From: Trichothermofontia sp037445115
GTDB lineage: Bacteria; Cyanobacteriota; Cyanobacteriia; B231
Assembly (NCBI GenBank): GCA_037445115.1
Contig: JBBILC010000002.1
Location: 31,551-95,550 of the forward strand
DNA length: 64,000 bases
Direction: 5' to 3'
The position numbers were made by a program, and so were the translations under genes. Shown here piece by piece: positions 36,218 to 45,488 of the stretch. How positions within the stretch are numbered: position 1 is the stretch's first letter; each line of letters begins with the position of its first letter. The notes beneath the pieces were generated by a model. It worked only from the letters and a program-made list of their open reading frames with translations, did not search any database and was not told where the DNA came from.

Positions 36218-37498
36218 TTAGGCGCTAATCATCGACTTATAAAAGGCTTCACGGGTTGCCACCATCCCTTCCACCAATTGATCCATCTCGGCCTGGGTAT
36301 GGAGGGCGGTTGCTGTGATCCGTAGGCGCGGTTTGGCAATAAACCAGATCGGCGAGATCCAGATCCCATGATGCTCCAACAAATGACGGGCAAAGGGTTT
36401 AGGGGCAAGTTCCGGGGGCAGCAGGACCGGGATAACATTTGTCTCGCCGATTGCGTTAAACCCCTGATCCACCAACTGCGCTCGCAGGTATTGGGTATTG
36501 GCCTGGAGGGTTTGTACCAGTTCCGGGTGTTGGCGGACCTGGCGAATGCTTTCCAGGGCAGCGGCAGTAGTGGGCGGTGGCAGCGAAATCGTCCCGATCG
36601 AGGTGGGCGAGGCTTCCAGCAGATCGATCAACTCCGGCATGTGGCTACTAATTGCCGCCCCGGCTGAAGCCGCAAATTTGGAGAAGGTGGTCATAATCAA
36701 CGGCACGACGCCGCGATCGAGGACCTGTTGGGGGGTCATGCCGAAATGTTCATAAATCCCACCCCCATTGGGTCCGATCGCACCACTGGCGTGGGCTTCA
36801 TCCATCACCAACACACTGCCGGGATAATGCTCCAACACCTCGACCATTTGCGGTAGCGGTGCCAGATCGCCATCCATTGAGAACACGGCGTCGGAAACCA
36901 CCAGGATGCGATCGTTGGGCTTGGCATAGCGCCGCAGCTTCCGGCTGAGGTCTTCCACATCACAGTGACGATAGGCTTTCACCCGCACATTAGGGCTATG
37001 GCTGAACATTTTGCCCGATCGGTTATCCGCATTGGCCACCGCCGAGACAATGCAGCCGTGGTTGAGTACATCCGTCATGATCAAGGCTTCGCGGGTATTT
37101 TGAAAGCCAGGAACGGGGATAGCTAGGTGGCAGTAGGCATCAATGAGGGCCTGCATAGCCATCCAAGCGTTGAGGAACAGTTGGGTATGGGGTAGATGCT
37201 TAAAGGCGGAAATTTCTTGCTCTAGTTGCCGGTGCAGGTCAATGCGGCCACTGAGGGAGGAACAGGAGCTATTCGAGGTGCCATATTGGAGAATGGCCTC
37301 GATCGCGGCTTGTTTGACGGCATCTGATTGCACCAATCCTAAAACGTCGTTGCTGCAAAAGCTTAAAACCTTAGAACGCTGCCCACTAGGGACAGCCTCA
37401 ATCTCAACCCAACTCCCTTGCTTGTGGTGACAAATATATTCGTCCGGATAGAGACCATGCTTATAGATGGCCTGCATGTACTCCTTGATTACTTCCAC
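36218..37498 (-). CDS. alpha-oxoamine synthase-like PLP enzyme
   Basis: A 426-residue fold-type I PLP enzyme of the BioF/KBL/SPT group. Visible motifs: FCSNDVLGL, DVLNHGCIVSAV, SDAVFSMDGDLAPL, VMDEAHASGAIGPNGGG, the PLP Lys in MTTFSKFAAS, and PRLRITATALHT. Such enzymes join an amino acid to an acyl thioester with loss of CO2. The usual GTGSGGSR substrate/phosphate block reads GTSNSSCSSLSG here, and GTLGKALG-like residues around the Lys are also changed, so this is probably not the standard BioF. No biotin, sphingolipid or polyketide gene is adjacent. Product unknown. The start at 37498 (MEVIKEYMQAIYKHG) is plausible; the upstream 590 bases hold no other gene. Confidence 0.8.
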   Translation of the reverse strand: MEVIKEYMQAIYKHGLYPDEYICHHKQGSWVEIEAVPSGQRSKVLSFCSNDVLGLVQSDAVKQAAIEAILQYGTSNSSCSSLSGRIDLHRQLEQEISAFKHLPHTQLFLNAWMAMQALIDAYCHLAIPVPGFQNTREALIMTDVLNHGCIVSAVANADNRSGKMFSHSPNVRVKAYRHCDVEDLSRKLRRYAKPNDRILVVSDAVFSMDGDLAPLPQMVEVLEHYPGSVLVMDEAHASGAIGPNGGGIYEHFGMTPQQVLDRGVVPLIMTTFSKFAASAGAAISSHMPELIDLLEASPTSIGTISLPPPTTAAALESIRQVRQHPELVQTLQANTQYLRAQLVDQGFNAIGETNVIPVLLPPELAPKPFARHLLEHHGIWISPIWFIAKPRLRITATALHTQAEMDQLVEGMVATREAFYKSMISA

Positions 37499-38088
37499 GA
37501 TCTACTCCATTGACCGATGTTTAGACAGCCGATTCAGCGACAGGATGGTGTCCCTCAGTACTCCCGTTTGGCGGTGCCGCAAACTGTTTAGATTGTTGCA
37601 TAAACTGTTCGTATTGCCCGATTATTACCCGCTGCAAGGCAAAGATCGCCGGGTTAGTCACCCCGTAGCGTCGTTAGGGGGCGCTGTGTCGGTCTGCAAG
37701 TTCGTTGGCAACCCTAACCAGGATAACGGGCACACCCATCCGGTATTGTGCCGATAGCCCTGCTAGGGCGGCTGTGGTCAGGGGGGGCAGGTCATCCATT
37801 GAGATGGCGCAGGGGTCACTCTCCCACTCTCAAGGTGGCGAGCATTGCCAATAGCGGGACGGGTCGTCAATTGAGATGGCGCGGGGTGTCACTTTGTTCC
37901 CTGTCCAAGTTCCCTGTCCGACTCAATGCCAACTTGCTGGGGACCCCACCTTGAATCAATTCCTCCCGGCATCCCCTGTGACGGTTGAGCGCTCTCTGAT
38001 CAAAACGGGCGACCTCGGCAGCCGCTAAGGTATAGTCGCAAACAGTTCTCGCTCAGAGCCACTAGCCCGGTCATCGACACACACCTGT
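37499..38088. other. divergent intergenic region with a short direct repeat
   Basis: About 590 bases between the oxoamine synthase gene and the MFS gene. It contains the direct repeat at 37791-37894. No gene seen; a 68-codon frame there is just repeat sequence. Confidence 0.5.
37791..37894 (+). repeat. direct repeat, two copies of about 30 bp
   Basis: 37791-37821 and 37864-37894 share GTC(A/G)TC(C/A)ATTGAGATGGCGC followed by (A/G)GGG(T)GTCACT. The period is 73 bp. Non-coding; possibly binding sites or a decayed tandem repeat. Confidence 0.6.
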
Positions 38089-39318
38089 ATGACAGATCCC
38101 AGAACGCTTCGTCCCCAGGGACTTTTCGATTTTATTAAACCGGAACAGCGCCCAATCCTCCTAGTAATGCTGGCGGCGGGTGGTTTGACCAGTGTTACGG
38201 GCACGATCGTCGCTCCCCTCTTTCCGGAGATTGTGGCGACGCTCCAGGTGGACCCCCGCTGGGCTGGGCTGCTCGTCAGTATGCACACGCTCACCACGGC
38301 CCTGTTCAGCCCGGTCTGGGGGATTCTGGCCGATCGCATTGGCAAGGTGAAGGTTTTGGTGCCCGCCCTATTGGCCTATGCCCTGTTTGGCGCGATCGGG
38401 GCCTATATGACCGATTTTGCTGGTTTGCTGCTATCGCGTGCCTTGGTGGGAATGGCCAGTGCCGGGATTGCAGCCGCCAGTATTGGGGTGTTGGGCAGTC
38501 TTTATGAGGGCGAGTCCCGCACCAAGCTGATGGGCTATGCCACCAGTGTCCTGTCGGTGGCGACGATTATTTTCCCGATCTTAAGCGGTGGGATCGGGCG
38601 CACCTGGGGCTGGCAGTGGGCCTTCGCCCTCTACGGGTTGGGGATTCCAGTGGCGGTAGCTGCGTTATTGATCCTGCGAGAACCGGAGGAACCCCAAGCG
38701 GCAGCGGTGCGTTTAGGTCAAACCCAGGAATTGTGGCAAACCTTGCAACGACCGGAAGTGCTGGTTCTATTCCTGGGGCTGGGTTTGGCTTCGGTCCTGT
38801 TTTACATCGTGATTATTTATGCGCCCCTCCATTTCAGGGCCGCGATCGGGGCGGATACGTTGCTCAATGGTCTGATCCTGGCGTCACGGGCGGTCGGCGC
38901 AGCAGTGATCTCGGTGGTGGGGGCAAGTCGGTTGGCCAGTCGCGTGGGGTCCACAAATGCGATCGCCCTTGGTTTTGCCCTGATGGCCCTCACCCTGGTG
39001 ACGATTCCGGCCTTGACCGTCGTGCCCTGGATTTTGCTAACCGCCCTGCTGTTTGGAGTAGGCTTTGGCATTATCATGCCGAACCTCTATAGTCTGCTGT
39101 CAGATCTGGCCCCCGATCGGCAACGGGCGGGGGTATTGGCGATCGGCACAGGCTGCTCTTCCCTGGGCCAATTTATCTCACCGCTCCTGTTGGGGCCAGT
39201 TTGGCAACAGGCGGGGACGGCGGTGTTCTATGTGGGGGGCGGCGTCGCGATCGCGATCGCCCTTTTGAGTGGGTTATCCCATCGTACCCAGCAGCCTGGG
39301 GGACCGCCCAAGTCATAA
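38089..39318 (+). CDS. MFS transporter (DHA1-like efflux family)
   Basis: A 409-residue carrier with about twelve membrane helices. Motif A of the family is present as GILADRIGKVKVL between helices 2 and 3, and ALVGMASAGIAAASIGVLG matches the helix 4 region. The second half repeats the pattern weakly (ASRLASRVGSTNA). This branch includes tetracycline and multidrug exporters and also sugar exporters, so the substrate cannot be told. It lies divergently from the oxoamine synthase gene; a shared role is possible but not shown. Confidence 0.87.
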   Translation: MTDPRTLRPQGLFDFIKPEQRPILLVMLAAGGLTSVTGTIVAPLFPEIVATLQVDPRWAGLLVSMHTLTTALFSPVWGILADRIGKVKVLVPALLAYALFGAIGAYMTDFAGLLLSRALVGMASAGIAAASIGVLGSLYEGESRTKLMGYATSVLSVATIIFPILSGGIGRTWGWQWAFALYGLGIPVAVAALLILREPEEPQAAAVRLGQTQELWQTLQRPEVLVLFLGLGLASVLFYIVIIYAPLHFRAAIGADTLLNGLILASRAVGAAVISVVGASRLASRVGSTNAIALGFALMALTLVTIPALTVVPWILLTALLFGVGFGIIMPNLYSLLSDLAPDRQRAGVLAIGTGCSSLGQFISPLLLGPVWQQAGTAVFYVGGGVAIAIALLSGLSHRTQQPGGPPKS

Positions 39319-39423
39319 CCCCCCACGTGGTAAGCCCTACTGCGTTGATCGCAACGCCTTAATTAGACCGCCTTAATTAGACTGCCGTTTGTTCAGCGAG
39401 CTTCTGTCGTAACCAAAGATTGA

Positions 39424-39642
39424 CTATATAGTTTCTACTTGCACGCTACGTTGTTGAGCTTGCTTTTCGCTTTTACCTTCCAGTGGGACTGTGTAAGCTA
39501 TCTCAGACTCAACATCAGGGGTACCAGTGTCAAAATCAGTGACGTCATGCTGATCCCAAAATGCAGCGATTTTTGCATCCATGTCTGCCTTGGAGATGCT
39601 CCTGAGGTTACAGCACTTCCATACTCGGTGAGGTCCAGGCAA
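39424..39642 (-). pseudogene. CopG-type antitoxin-like gene, 5' end replaced by a MITE
   Basis: The 72-codon frame contains AFWDQHDVTDFDTG, which resembles the FW..HD.TD pattern of CopG/BrnA-like antitoxins (PF12441). Its first dozen codons (MPGPHRVWKCCN) are encoded by the family B MITE at 39609-39702, so the original start seems to have been cut off or replaced by insertion. No toxin gene is next to it. It may survive from an internal Met (MDAKIAAFWDQ) or be dead. Confidence 0.5.
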
Positions 39643-39702
39643 GGGGCTTAAGCCCCTTGTTCGCTAGGCTTGACAGCACTTCATTAGAGAGGGAACGACT
39701 GT
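39609..39702 (-). repeat. MITE-like repeat family B, copy 3 (inverted)
   Basis: Reverse-oriented copy of the element at 20428 and 62771: TACAGCACTTCC at one end, GGAACGACTGTG at the other and CAAGGGGCTTAAGCCCCTTG in the middle. More diverged than the other two copies. It forms the start of the antitoxin-like frame. Confidence 0.75.
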
Positions 39703-39876
39703 GTTGGCATCCATCGGCTGGGCATTCTTTCTTGCTCATGTTGCGGGTACTGATAATAATTGCTGTCCTCACATGAAATTTATGGATACCCTGTTTAGCG
39801 AATGGGTTGAGCGGGTGTTCTCGTTGTCCTCAAACATGGGCATGGTCATCATGCACCGACCCGGTCTAATTGTAGG

Positions 39877-40755
39877 CTATCCCGCGATGCCTGACTGTTC
39901 CCGAATACTGCGGGCGATCGCGGACACATCCTCATCGCCATAGCCACGGGCAATGAGTCCCGTTTCAATTTGATCCACATAGGCCGCTACGGGTAATACC
40001 ACCCCCAATTCCCGCGCCGCTTCCAGGGCAATTTTCAGATCCTTGTGATGCAAGCGTACTCGGAAACCCAGGGGATAGGTATTGGTGATCATATTCTGCG
40101 ATCGGTGGGTTAGCCCCCACGAGCCTGCCGCCCCACTGCCCACCGCCTGCACCACCTGATCCAGATCCAGCCCCGCCTTCAGCCCTAGGGCCATCCCTTC
40201 TGCGACCGCTAAATAGGTGCCAGCGACAATCACCTGGTTGATAGCCTTGGTGATCTGTCCGGCCCCTAGGTCGCCAACATGGGTAATGGTTTTGCCCATT
40301 GCCTGGAGTGCGGGTAGGGCTTGGGCCACGGTTTCGGCATCGCCCCCAATCATGATGGACAGTGTGCCGTTTTGTGCCCCTTCCGACCCACCGGACACGG
40401 GCGCATCCAGCATTTTGATCCCCTGGGTGGCCAATTGGGCGGCAATGGCACGGGTGACGATCGGGCTAATCGTGGACATATCAATCACGATCGCGCCCGG
40501 TTGTGCGCCATGAATCACACCGTTTTCCCCCAGAATGACGGCTTCCACATCGGGACTATCACTGACACAGGTAATGATCACCTCGGCTCCTCTGGCCGCC
40601 TCACCGGGAGAAGCGGCACGATTCGCGCCAGCAGCAGCGACGGCGAGTTCGCGATCGCGGGTACGGTTGTGGACCGTTACGGTATGCCCCGCCTTGAGCA
40701 AGTTGAGCGCCATCGGTGCCCCCATTGTCCCCAGGCCAATAAAACCTACCTTCAT
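39877..40755 (-). CDS. NAD(P)-dependent beta-hydroxyacid dehydrogenase (GarR/GLYR family)
   Basis: A 292-residue oxidoreductase. The Rossmann start is KVGFIGLGTMGAPMALNLL, the substrate motif is DAPVSGGSEGAQNG, and the catalytic Lys region is GAGQITKAINQVI. HHKDLKIALEAARELG is the C-terminal signature. Family members reduce tartronate semialdehyde, succinic or glyoxylic semialdehydes, or oxidise 3-hydroxyisobutyrate; the cyanobacterial forms are usually compared with tartronate semialdehyde/glyoxylate reductases. The N-terminal choice at 40755 is fixed by the Rossmann motif. Confidence 0.9.
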   Translation of the reverse strand: MKVGFIGLGTMGAPMALNLLKAGHTVTVHNRTRDRELAVAAAGANRAASPGEAARGAEVIITCVSDSPDVEAVILGENGVIHGAQPGAIVIDMSTISPIVTRAIAAQLATQGIKMLDAPVSGGSEGAQNGTLSIMIGGDAETVAQALPALQAMGKTITHVGDLGAGQITKAINQVIVAGTYLAVAEGMALGLKAGLDLDQVVQAVGSGAAGSWGLTHRSQNMITNTYPLGFRVRLHHKDLKIALEAARELGVVLPVAAYVDQIETGLIARGYGDEDVSAIARSIREQSGIAG

Positions 40756-40818
40756 CGCATTTGCCTTCCCTAGAAATCGTTGGGTGACTGTGTGTAGACT
40801 TGAGCCAGGATGCTGAGG

Positions 40819-41733
40819 CTAGCGAACGGTCTCAGCCAGGTATGGCATGGGGTCCTGAGCCACCCAGCCCGCTGCCAAATTCCGACGCACTTCAAACAGG
40901 AGCGCCGACGGTTCGTTCAGATCGATCGGTGGACTTAAGTAACCAAGAATTTCCCCCGCCTGGACCGCTTGGCCTGCCGTCACTGCGATCGTCCCCAGGG
41001 AGGCATAGCGGGTTTGTAACCCCAGGACATGGTTGATCACGATGAGATTACCATAGCCCGCTTCCCGGCCAGCAAAGGCAACCGTCCCTGCCCCCGCCGC
41101 TGCAATGGGGGTTGCGGGAGCCGCCAGCAATTGCACCCCACTCTGAAATTTGGGGGTTGCCGTTCCTGGTGACCGCTGCCAACCATAGGGGGTCAATACC
41201 GTGGCGGGATTGGGTAAGGGATAGTGGGTCAAGACGCTAAACAGTTGCGTCTCTGCCACCAGCGGGCGGGCGGCTGCCCCTGCCGATGTCGCCAATGCTG
41301 CTGACCAGGTGACCCCTGGGATAAAGACAACGGTGGGGGTAGCGACACAGCCATTGGCTTCAAACAACACATCTGCCCGGATCGTATAGGTTTGTGCCAG
41401 TTGTTGCCAGGTTGTCCCAGGTGCGACGGCAATCCGAACCCCATCATGGGGGGGAATGACAATTTCCTGCCCCACGATCGCCCCTCCCTGCCGTAGAACG
41501 GGGTTCAGACCGAGCAAGGTTTCTGGCCTGAGTTGATACTGCTGGGCCAGACTGGCGATCGTCTCCCCTGGTACCACTCGATGCAGGCTTAACCGATCCA
41601 GGGCGGCGGGTGGACAGGGTGAGGCCGGTTGAGCAGCCCCGCCCGCCCCCCACCCCACGGTGCCTAGCGTCAGCAGGCCCAGTAACCACGGGCGGCAAAA
41701 GTAGAAGTAGATGTTATGGGAACGCGATCGCAT
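40819..41733 (-). CDS. LysM/M23-like protein lacking zinc ligands
   Basis: A 304-residue exported protein with an N-terminal hydrophobic signal, one clear LysM (LHRVVPGETIASLAQQYQL, about 50-95), a second weaker one (VAPGTTWQQLAQTYTI), and a C-terminal M23 fold. The fold is recognisable from AAGAGTVAFAGREAGYGNLIVINH. Both metal motifs are changed: the HxGxD position reads FQSGVQL, and the usual HLHFE reads ALLFEVR. It is therefore most likely catalytically dead, as in EnvC/NlpD-type regulators that activate other wall hydrolases. It lies divergently from the HtrA gene, 125 bases away. Confidence 0.82.
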   Translation of the reverse strand: MRSRSHNIYFYFCRPWLLGLLTLGTVGWGAGGAAQPASPCPPAALDRLSLHRVVPGETIASLAQQYQLRPETLLGLNPVLRQGGAIVGQEIVIPPHDGVRIAVAPGTTWQQLAQTYTIRADVLFEANGCVATPTVVFIPGVTWSAALATSAGAAARPLVAETQLFSVLTHYPLPNPATVLTPYGWQRSPGTATPKFQSGVQLLAAPATPIAAAGAGTVAFAGREAGYGNLIVINHVLGLQTRYASLGTIAVTAGQAVQAGEILGYLSPPIDLNEPSALLFEVRRNLAAGWVAQDPMPYLAETVR

Positions 41734-41858
41734 GGGTTTACATTTCGCAAGGTTTTAGGTCAAGTTTTAAGACGCAAGGGGCACAAATCCGGAAGTTTTT
41801 TTGATTACAGTGGGAACAGTAGCACTGGATGATGCCGTACAGATTGGGCTAGGGAACT

Positions 41859-43058
41859 ATGGGGCGATCAATCGGACAACTAGGGATTTATGCAACCCTC
41901 CTGCTGATCGGCGGCGGGGTGGGGGTGGGGGTGAGTCGCTTTTGGCCCGCAACCACGCCTGCCACACACACGATCCCGGTCGTATTACAATCGCTGCCAA
42001 TAGCCCAACCAGCAGAACGCGAGGTGCGGGTGATCGAGCGCAATAACCCTAATTTTATTGCAGAGGCGGTTGAGCGGGTGGGGCCAACCGTGGTCCGGAT
42101 TGATGCCACCCGGCCAATGGCCAGCGACCTCCCCGAAGCGCTCAATGATCCGCTCCTGCGCCGCTTCTTTGGCAATATGCTGCCCCCCCCGGGTGAGCGG
42201 GTAGAACAGGGGACTGGCTCTGGGTTTATCCTCAGCGCTGATGGGCGGCTCATTACCAATGCCCACGTTGTGGATGGGGCCAAAACCGTGCGGGTTTCGC
42301 TGAAGGATGGTCGCCAGTTTGAGGGACGGGTCATTGGGGTTGATCCGGTCACAGATATTGCGGTTATTCGGATTGATGCTAGGGAGTTGCCCGTGGCTCC
42401 CCTGGGCCGATCGGATAACCTCGCCCCCGGTCAGTGGGCGATCGCCATTGGCAATCCCTTGGGGTTAGATAGCACGGTGACGGCGGGGATTATTAGCGCG
42501 ATCGGACGATCGAGTTCCCAGGTGGGCATTCCAGAAAAACGGGTGAGCTTCATCCAAACCGATGCCGCCATTAATCCCGGCAATTCGGGGGGACCGTTAC
42601 TCAACGATCGCGGGGAGGTGATTGGCATCAACACCGCCATCCGTGCCAATGCCCAGGGACTGGGTTTTGCCATCCCGATCGAAACCGCCGAGCGCATTGC
42701 CGAACAATTGTTTAACAAGGGCCGGGTGGAGCATCCCTTCCTGGGCATTCAAATGGTGGATCTGACCCCGGAACTGCGCAAGGAATTGAACAAGGACGGG
42801 GATCTGGGCGTGACGATCGGGCAAGATCGCGGCGTGTTGATTGTGCAAGTCCTTACGCCGTCGCCCGCCGCCCAGGCTGGATTACGGGCGGGGGATATTA
42901 TTCAGCGGCTGGAGGGAAAACCTGTGGCCTCTGCTGCGGAAGTTCAGGCGATTGTTGAGGGGAGTAGTGTTGGCAACACCTTACTAGTGGAAGTCAACCG
43001 CCAGGGCAAAGTCCACGAACTGCGGGTTAAGCCGGGGGCCTACCCGATCGCGCCCTAA
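41859..43058 (+). CDS. HtrA/Deg-type serine protease
   Basis: A 399-residue protease with an N-terminal membrane anchor or signal (ATLLLIGGGVGVGVS), a trypsin-like domain and one PDZ domain (about 290-390, ending VEVNRQGKVHELRVKPG). The catalytic triad is intact: His in TNAHVVDG, Asp in VTDIAVIRID, Ser in INPGNSGGPLL. This matches the cyanobacterial HhoA/HhoB/HtrA group that degrades or refolds damaged proteins outside the cytosol. Which of the three paralogues it is cannot be told from one copy. Confidence 0.94.
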   Translation: MGRSIGQLGIYATLLLIGGGVGVGVSRFWPATTPATHTIPVVLQSLPIAQPAEREVRVIERNNPNFIAEAVERVGPTVVRIDATRPMASDLPEALNDPLLRRFFGNMLPPPGERVEQGTGSGFILSADGRLITNAHVVDGAKTVRVSLKDGRQFEGRVIGVDPVTDIAVIRIDARELPVAPLGRSDNLAPGQWAIAIGNPLGLDSTVTAGIISAIGRSSSQVGIPEKRVSFIQTDAAINPGNSGGPLLNDRGEVIGINTAIRANAQGLGFAIPIETAERIAEQLFNKGRVEHPFLGIQMVDLTPELRKELNKDGDLGVTIGQDRGVLIVQVLTPSPAAQAGLRAGDIIQRLEGKPVASAAEVQAIVEGSSVGNTLLVEVNRQGKVHELRVKPGAYPIAP

Positions 43059-43252
43059 GATTCTTTCCTGGCCAGTTACCATGAAGGCAGCTTCTCTCAT
43101 CACGGGCTACTGTCGTTGCTAGAATCCCAGTTGCAGGCCCTTGCAACCGAACGGCGGAGAGTCCTCAGGGGCCTGCCATCCTCCCTGGTGAGTTTCCAAA
43201 TAGTGGGCCACGGCTAGGGCTAGATCCACAGGGGCGATGACTATAGTGATTC

Positions 43253-43528
43253 TCAGTTGAACAAGGAAGTTGCTCTAATTCGGTTGAGCACCCAGTTTTC
43301 GACGGTGAGCGGTGAGGTGGCTAGACGACGCTGGGCGATCACGTTCAACCCCGGATTGAGATCGACGGTGGTGAGCTTGGTCACTAGGTCGGGATAGTCG
43401 GGCAGGTTGATGCTGCTGCCAAAGCCGATCTCTAGCACTTCCCTAGAGACCCCCGCCAGCACCGCTTGGCGATGGGGGGCAAAGGCGGGGTTGGCCATGC
43501 TGCGATCCATAAACCACGGCATCAACAC
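43253..43528 (-). pseudogene. truncated SAM-dependent methyltransferase
   Basis: The 91-codon frame has the start of a class I methyltransferase (FMDRSMANPAFAPHRQAV, then VLEIGFGSSINLPDYP, motif I, and TTVDLNP). It breaks off at about residue 79, where a full protein would need another hundred or so residues with motifs II and III. Past the stop another minus frame (about 43245-43119, HYLETHQGGWQAPED... to a TAG) is open, but I cannot show that it belongs to the same gene. Probably a decayed gene. Confidence 0.6.
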
Positions 43529-43554
43529 ATTGGAATAGAAACCTATGACAGTAT

Positions 43555-44256
43555 CTACACCATCAAGCTTGATAAACCACTACTCAATGCCTCCCTGTTA
43601 GCCCGTCGTCGTAGCCGCATCCGAAACACTGGCTCTCCCCGCGCCAGAGTCGATCGTTCCCGCTCCGTCATCACGGGCAGGGGATTTTCCGGTAACCAGA
43701 GGGGGTCCTGGCGGGCAAAGGCGGGGTGTTCTAAGAAGCGATCGCCCATTTCCTGCGCTACGGCCTCAATATCCGATTGCAGGAAAACTTCCCCGCCGGG
43801 GGGCAGGGTATCCGCCAGCGCAGCCACTAGGTCTGGTTGGACAACACGTCGCTTCTGGTGGCGTTTTTTAAACCAGGGGTCAGGAAATTGGATCGACACC
43901 CGATCCAGCACACCAGTCGGCAGGGAGTTGAGCAGGTCCCGCAGTCCAACATTAGCGTTGTAGAACAGGTAGGCCAAGTTGGTCAGTTGGAGGGCTTCCC
44001 GCCGCGCATTGGCCTGCTCCACAAGGGGTTCCCGAATTTCAACGCCCAGGAAATTGCGATCGCCGCCCGTTGCCGTCGGCGAATCACGCGCCAATTGCGC
44101 CATCTGCTCGACAAAATAGCCGCGCCCACACCCAATATCCAACCACAGGGGCCGGGTGGGATCAGCGAAGACCGTTGACCAATCGGGAATGGCGAGCGGT
44201 TGTTGGTAGCGTTGGCTTAGGGGATTGACATGTTGACGGACACGAACAGCAGCCAC
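43555..44256 (-). CDS. trmB: tRNA (guanine-N7)-methyltransferase
   Basis: A 233-residue TrmB that forms m7G46 in tRNA. Visible motifs: LWLDIGCGRGYFVEQMA (SAM binding), FLGVEIREPLVEQA, VSIQFPDPWFKKRHQKRR with the family's Asp-Pro-Trp and basic residues, and LPPGGEVFLQSDIE. Length and order are normal. It is followed on the same strand by the truncated methyltransferase. Confidence 0.95.
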   Translation of the reverse strand: MAAVRVRQHVNPLSQRYQQPLAIPDWSTVFADPTRPLWLDIGCGRGYFVEQMAQLARDSPTATGGDRNFLGVEIREPLVEQANARREALQLTNLAYLFYNANVGLRDLLNSLPTGVLDRVSIQFPDPWFKKRHQKRRVVQPDLVAALADTLPPGGEVFLQSDIEAVAQEMGDRFLEHPAFARQDPLWLPENPLPVMTERERSTLARGEPVFRMRLRRRANREALSSGLSSLMV

Positions 44257-44381
44257 AGGTAAAACGGGGAATAACGACTGAAAAACAACTTTAGGATCTT
44301 AAGGGGTATGGTGAGTGTATGGGGATTGCCTGCGAATGCGTTAATTTTTCCCCATTGTTGTTGATCCCGATTTTAAGACCT

Positions 44382-45488
44382 ATGGCTGTGGCATTCCGCT
44401 TCGCGATCGTGAGTGATCCACACATTGCCCTTCCCCATACGATCTGGGATCACCCCAGTCGGTTTCATCTGGTGGAGGTGAGTATCCCAGCGCTGGAGGG
44501 GATTCTGGACCATTTGAGCGAGTTGGATCTGGATTTTCTACTGCTACCCGGAGATTTAACCCAACACGGCGAACCGGATAATCATCGCTGGCTGGCCGAT
44601 CGCCTGGCTCGCCTACCCTTCCCGGCCTATGTCATCCCCGGTAACCATGATGTGATTGCGCCGCAGGCCACGGCGACCGCGATTGGCCTTCCTGATTTTC
44701 CCGACTACTATCGCCATTGTGGCTATACCGATCCCGATCAGCTTTACTACACCTGTGAACTGGTGCCGGGGGTACGCCTGATTGCCCTGAACTCTAACCA
44801 GTTTGATGCTGAAGGCAAGCAAGTCGGACGGCTGGATGCGGCCCAATTGCAGTGGCTAGCGTCAGTCCTCGCGGCCTTGGACCCGGATGAGTTGGTTTTC
44901 GTCATGATCCATCACAATGTGTTGGAACATATTCCTGGTCAATCACGGCATGGGATGGGGCGTCGCTATATGTTGGACAATGCTCCAGTGTTGCTGAAAT
45001 TACTGCGATCGGCGGGGATACAACTCCTGTTTACGGGGCATCTGCATATCCAGGATATTGCCCACCAGGCGGGGATGTATGAGATTACCACTGGCTCCCT
45101 AGTCAGTTATCCCCATCCCTATCGGGTATTAACCCTGCACCGCGATCGCCACGGTCAATCCTGGCTCGAAGTGGAATCCCACCGGGTCACCCAGGTACCA
45201 GAGTTGACCCATTTGCAACGGCATTCGCGGGAATGGATGGGCGATCGCAGTTTGGGGTTTATGGTGCGCCTGCTGACCGAGCCACCGTTGAGTTTATCTC
45301 CGGTTGAGGCAACCGCGATCGCCCCCAACCTGCGCTACTTCTGGGCCGACATTGCCGACGGCGACGCCCTTTTTGAATTCCCCCATTTACCTCCGCCTGT
45401 GCAGCACTACATTCGCCGTTTTAGTGCCCTGACTGCTGAAGGTAACCTGGCCCTCATTGACAACGCCGTCGCCCTACAACTTACCTAA
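44382..45488 (+). CDS. calcineurin-like metallophosphoesterase
   Basis: A 368-residue protein with the complete two-metal phosphoesterase set: FAIVSDPHIA, LLPGDLTQHG, VIPGNHDVI, MIHHNV and FTGHLHIQD. This is the 3',5'-cyclic-nucleotide phosphodiesterase CpdA/Icc-like branch in outline, but the substrate (cAMP, other phosphodiesters) is not shown by sequence. The C-terminal 110 residues are family-specific and uncharacterised. The ATG at 44382 places the metal motif near the N-terminus; an earlier in-frame start at 44319 adds an unsupported 21 residues. Confidence 0.87.
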   Translation: MAVAFRFAIVSDPHIALPHTIWDHPSRFHLVEVSIPALEGILDHLSELDLDFLLLPGDLTQHGEPDNHRWLADRLARLPFPAYVIPGNHDVIAPQATATAIGLPDFPDYYRHCGYTDPDQLYYTCELVPGVRLIALNSNQFDAEGKQVGRLDAAQLQWLASVLAALDPDELVFVMIHHNVLEHIPGQSRHGMGRRYMLDNAPVLLKLLRSAGIQLLFTGHLHIQDIAHQAGMYEITTGSLVSYPHPYRVLTLHRDRHGQSWLEVESHRVTQVPELTHLQRHSREWMGDRSLGFMVRLLTEPPLSLSPVEATAIAPNLRYFWADIADGDALFEFPHLPPPVQHYIRRFSALTAEGNLALIDNAVALQLT

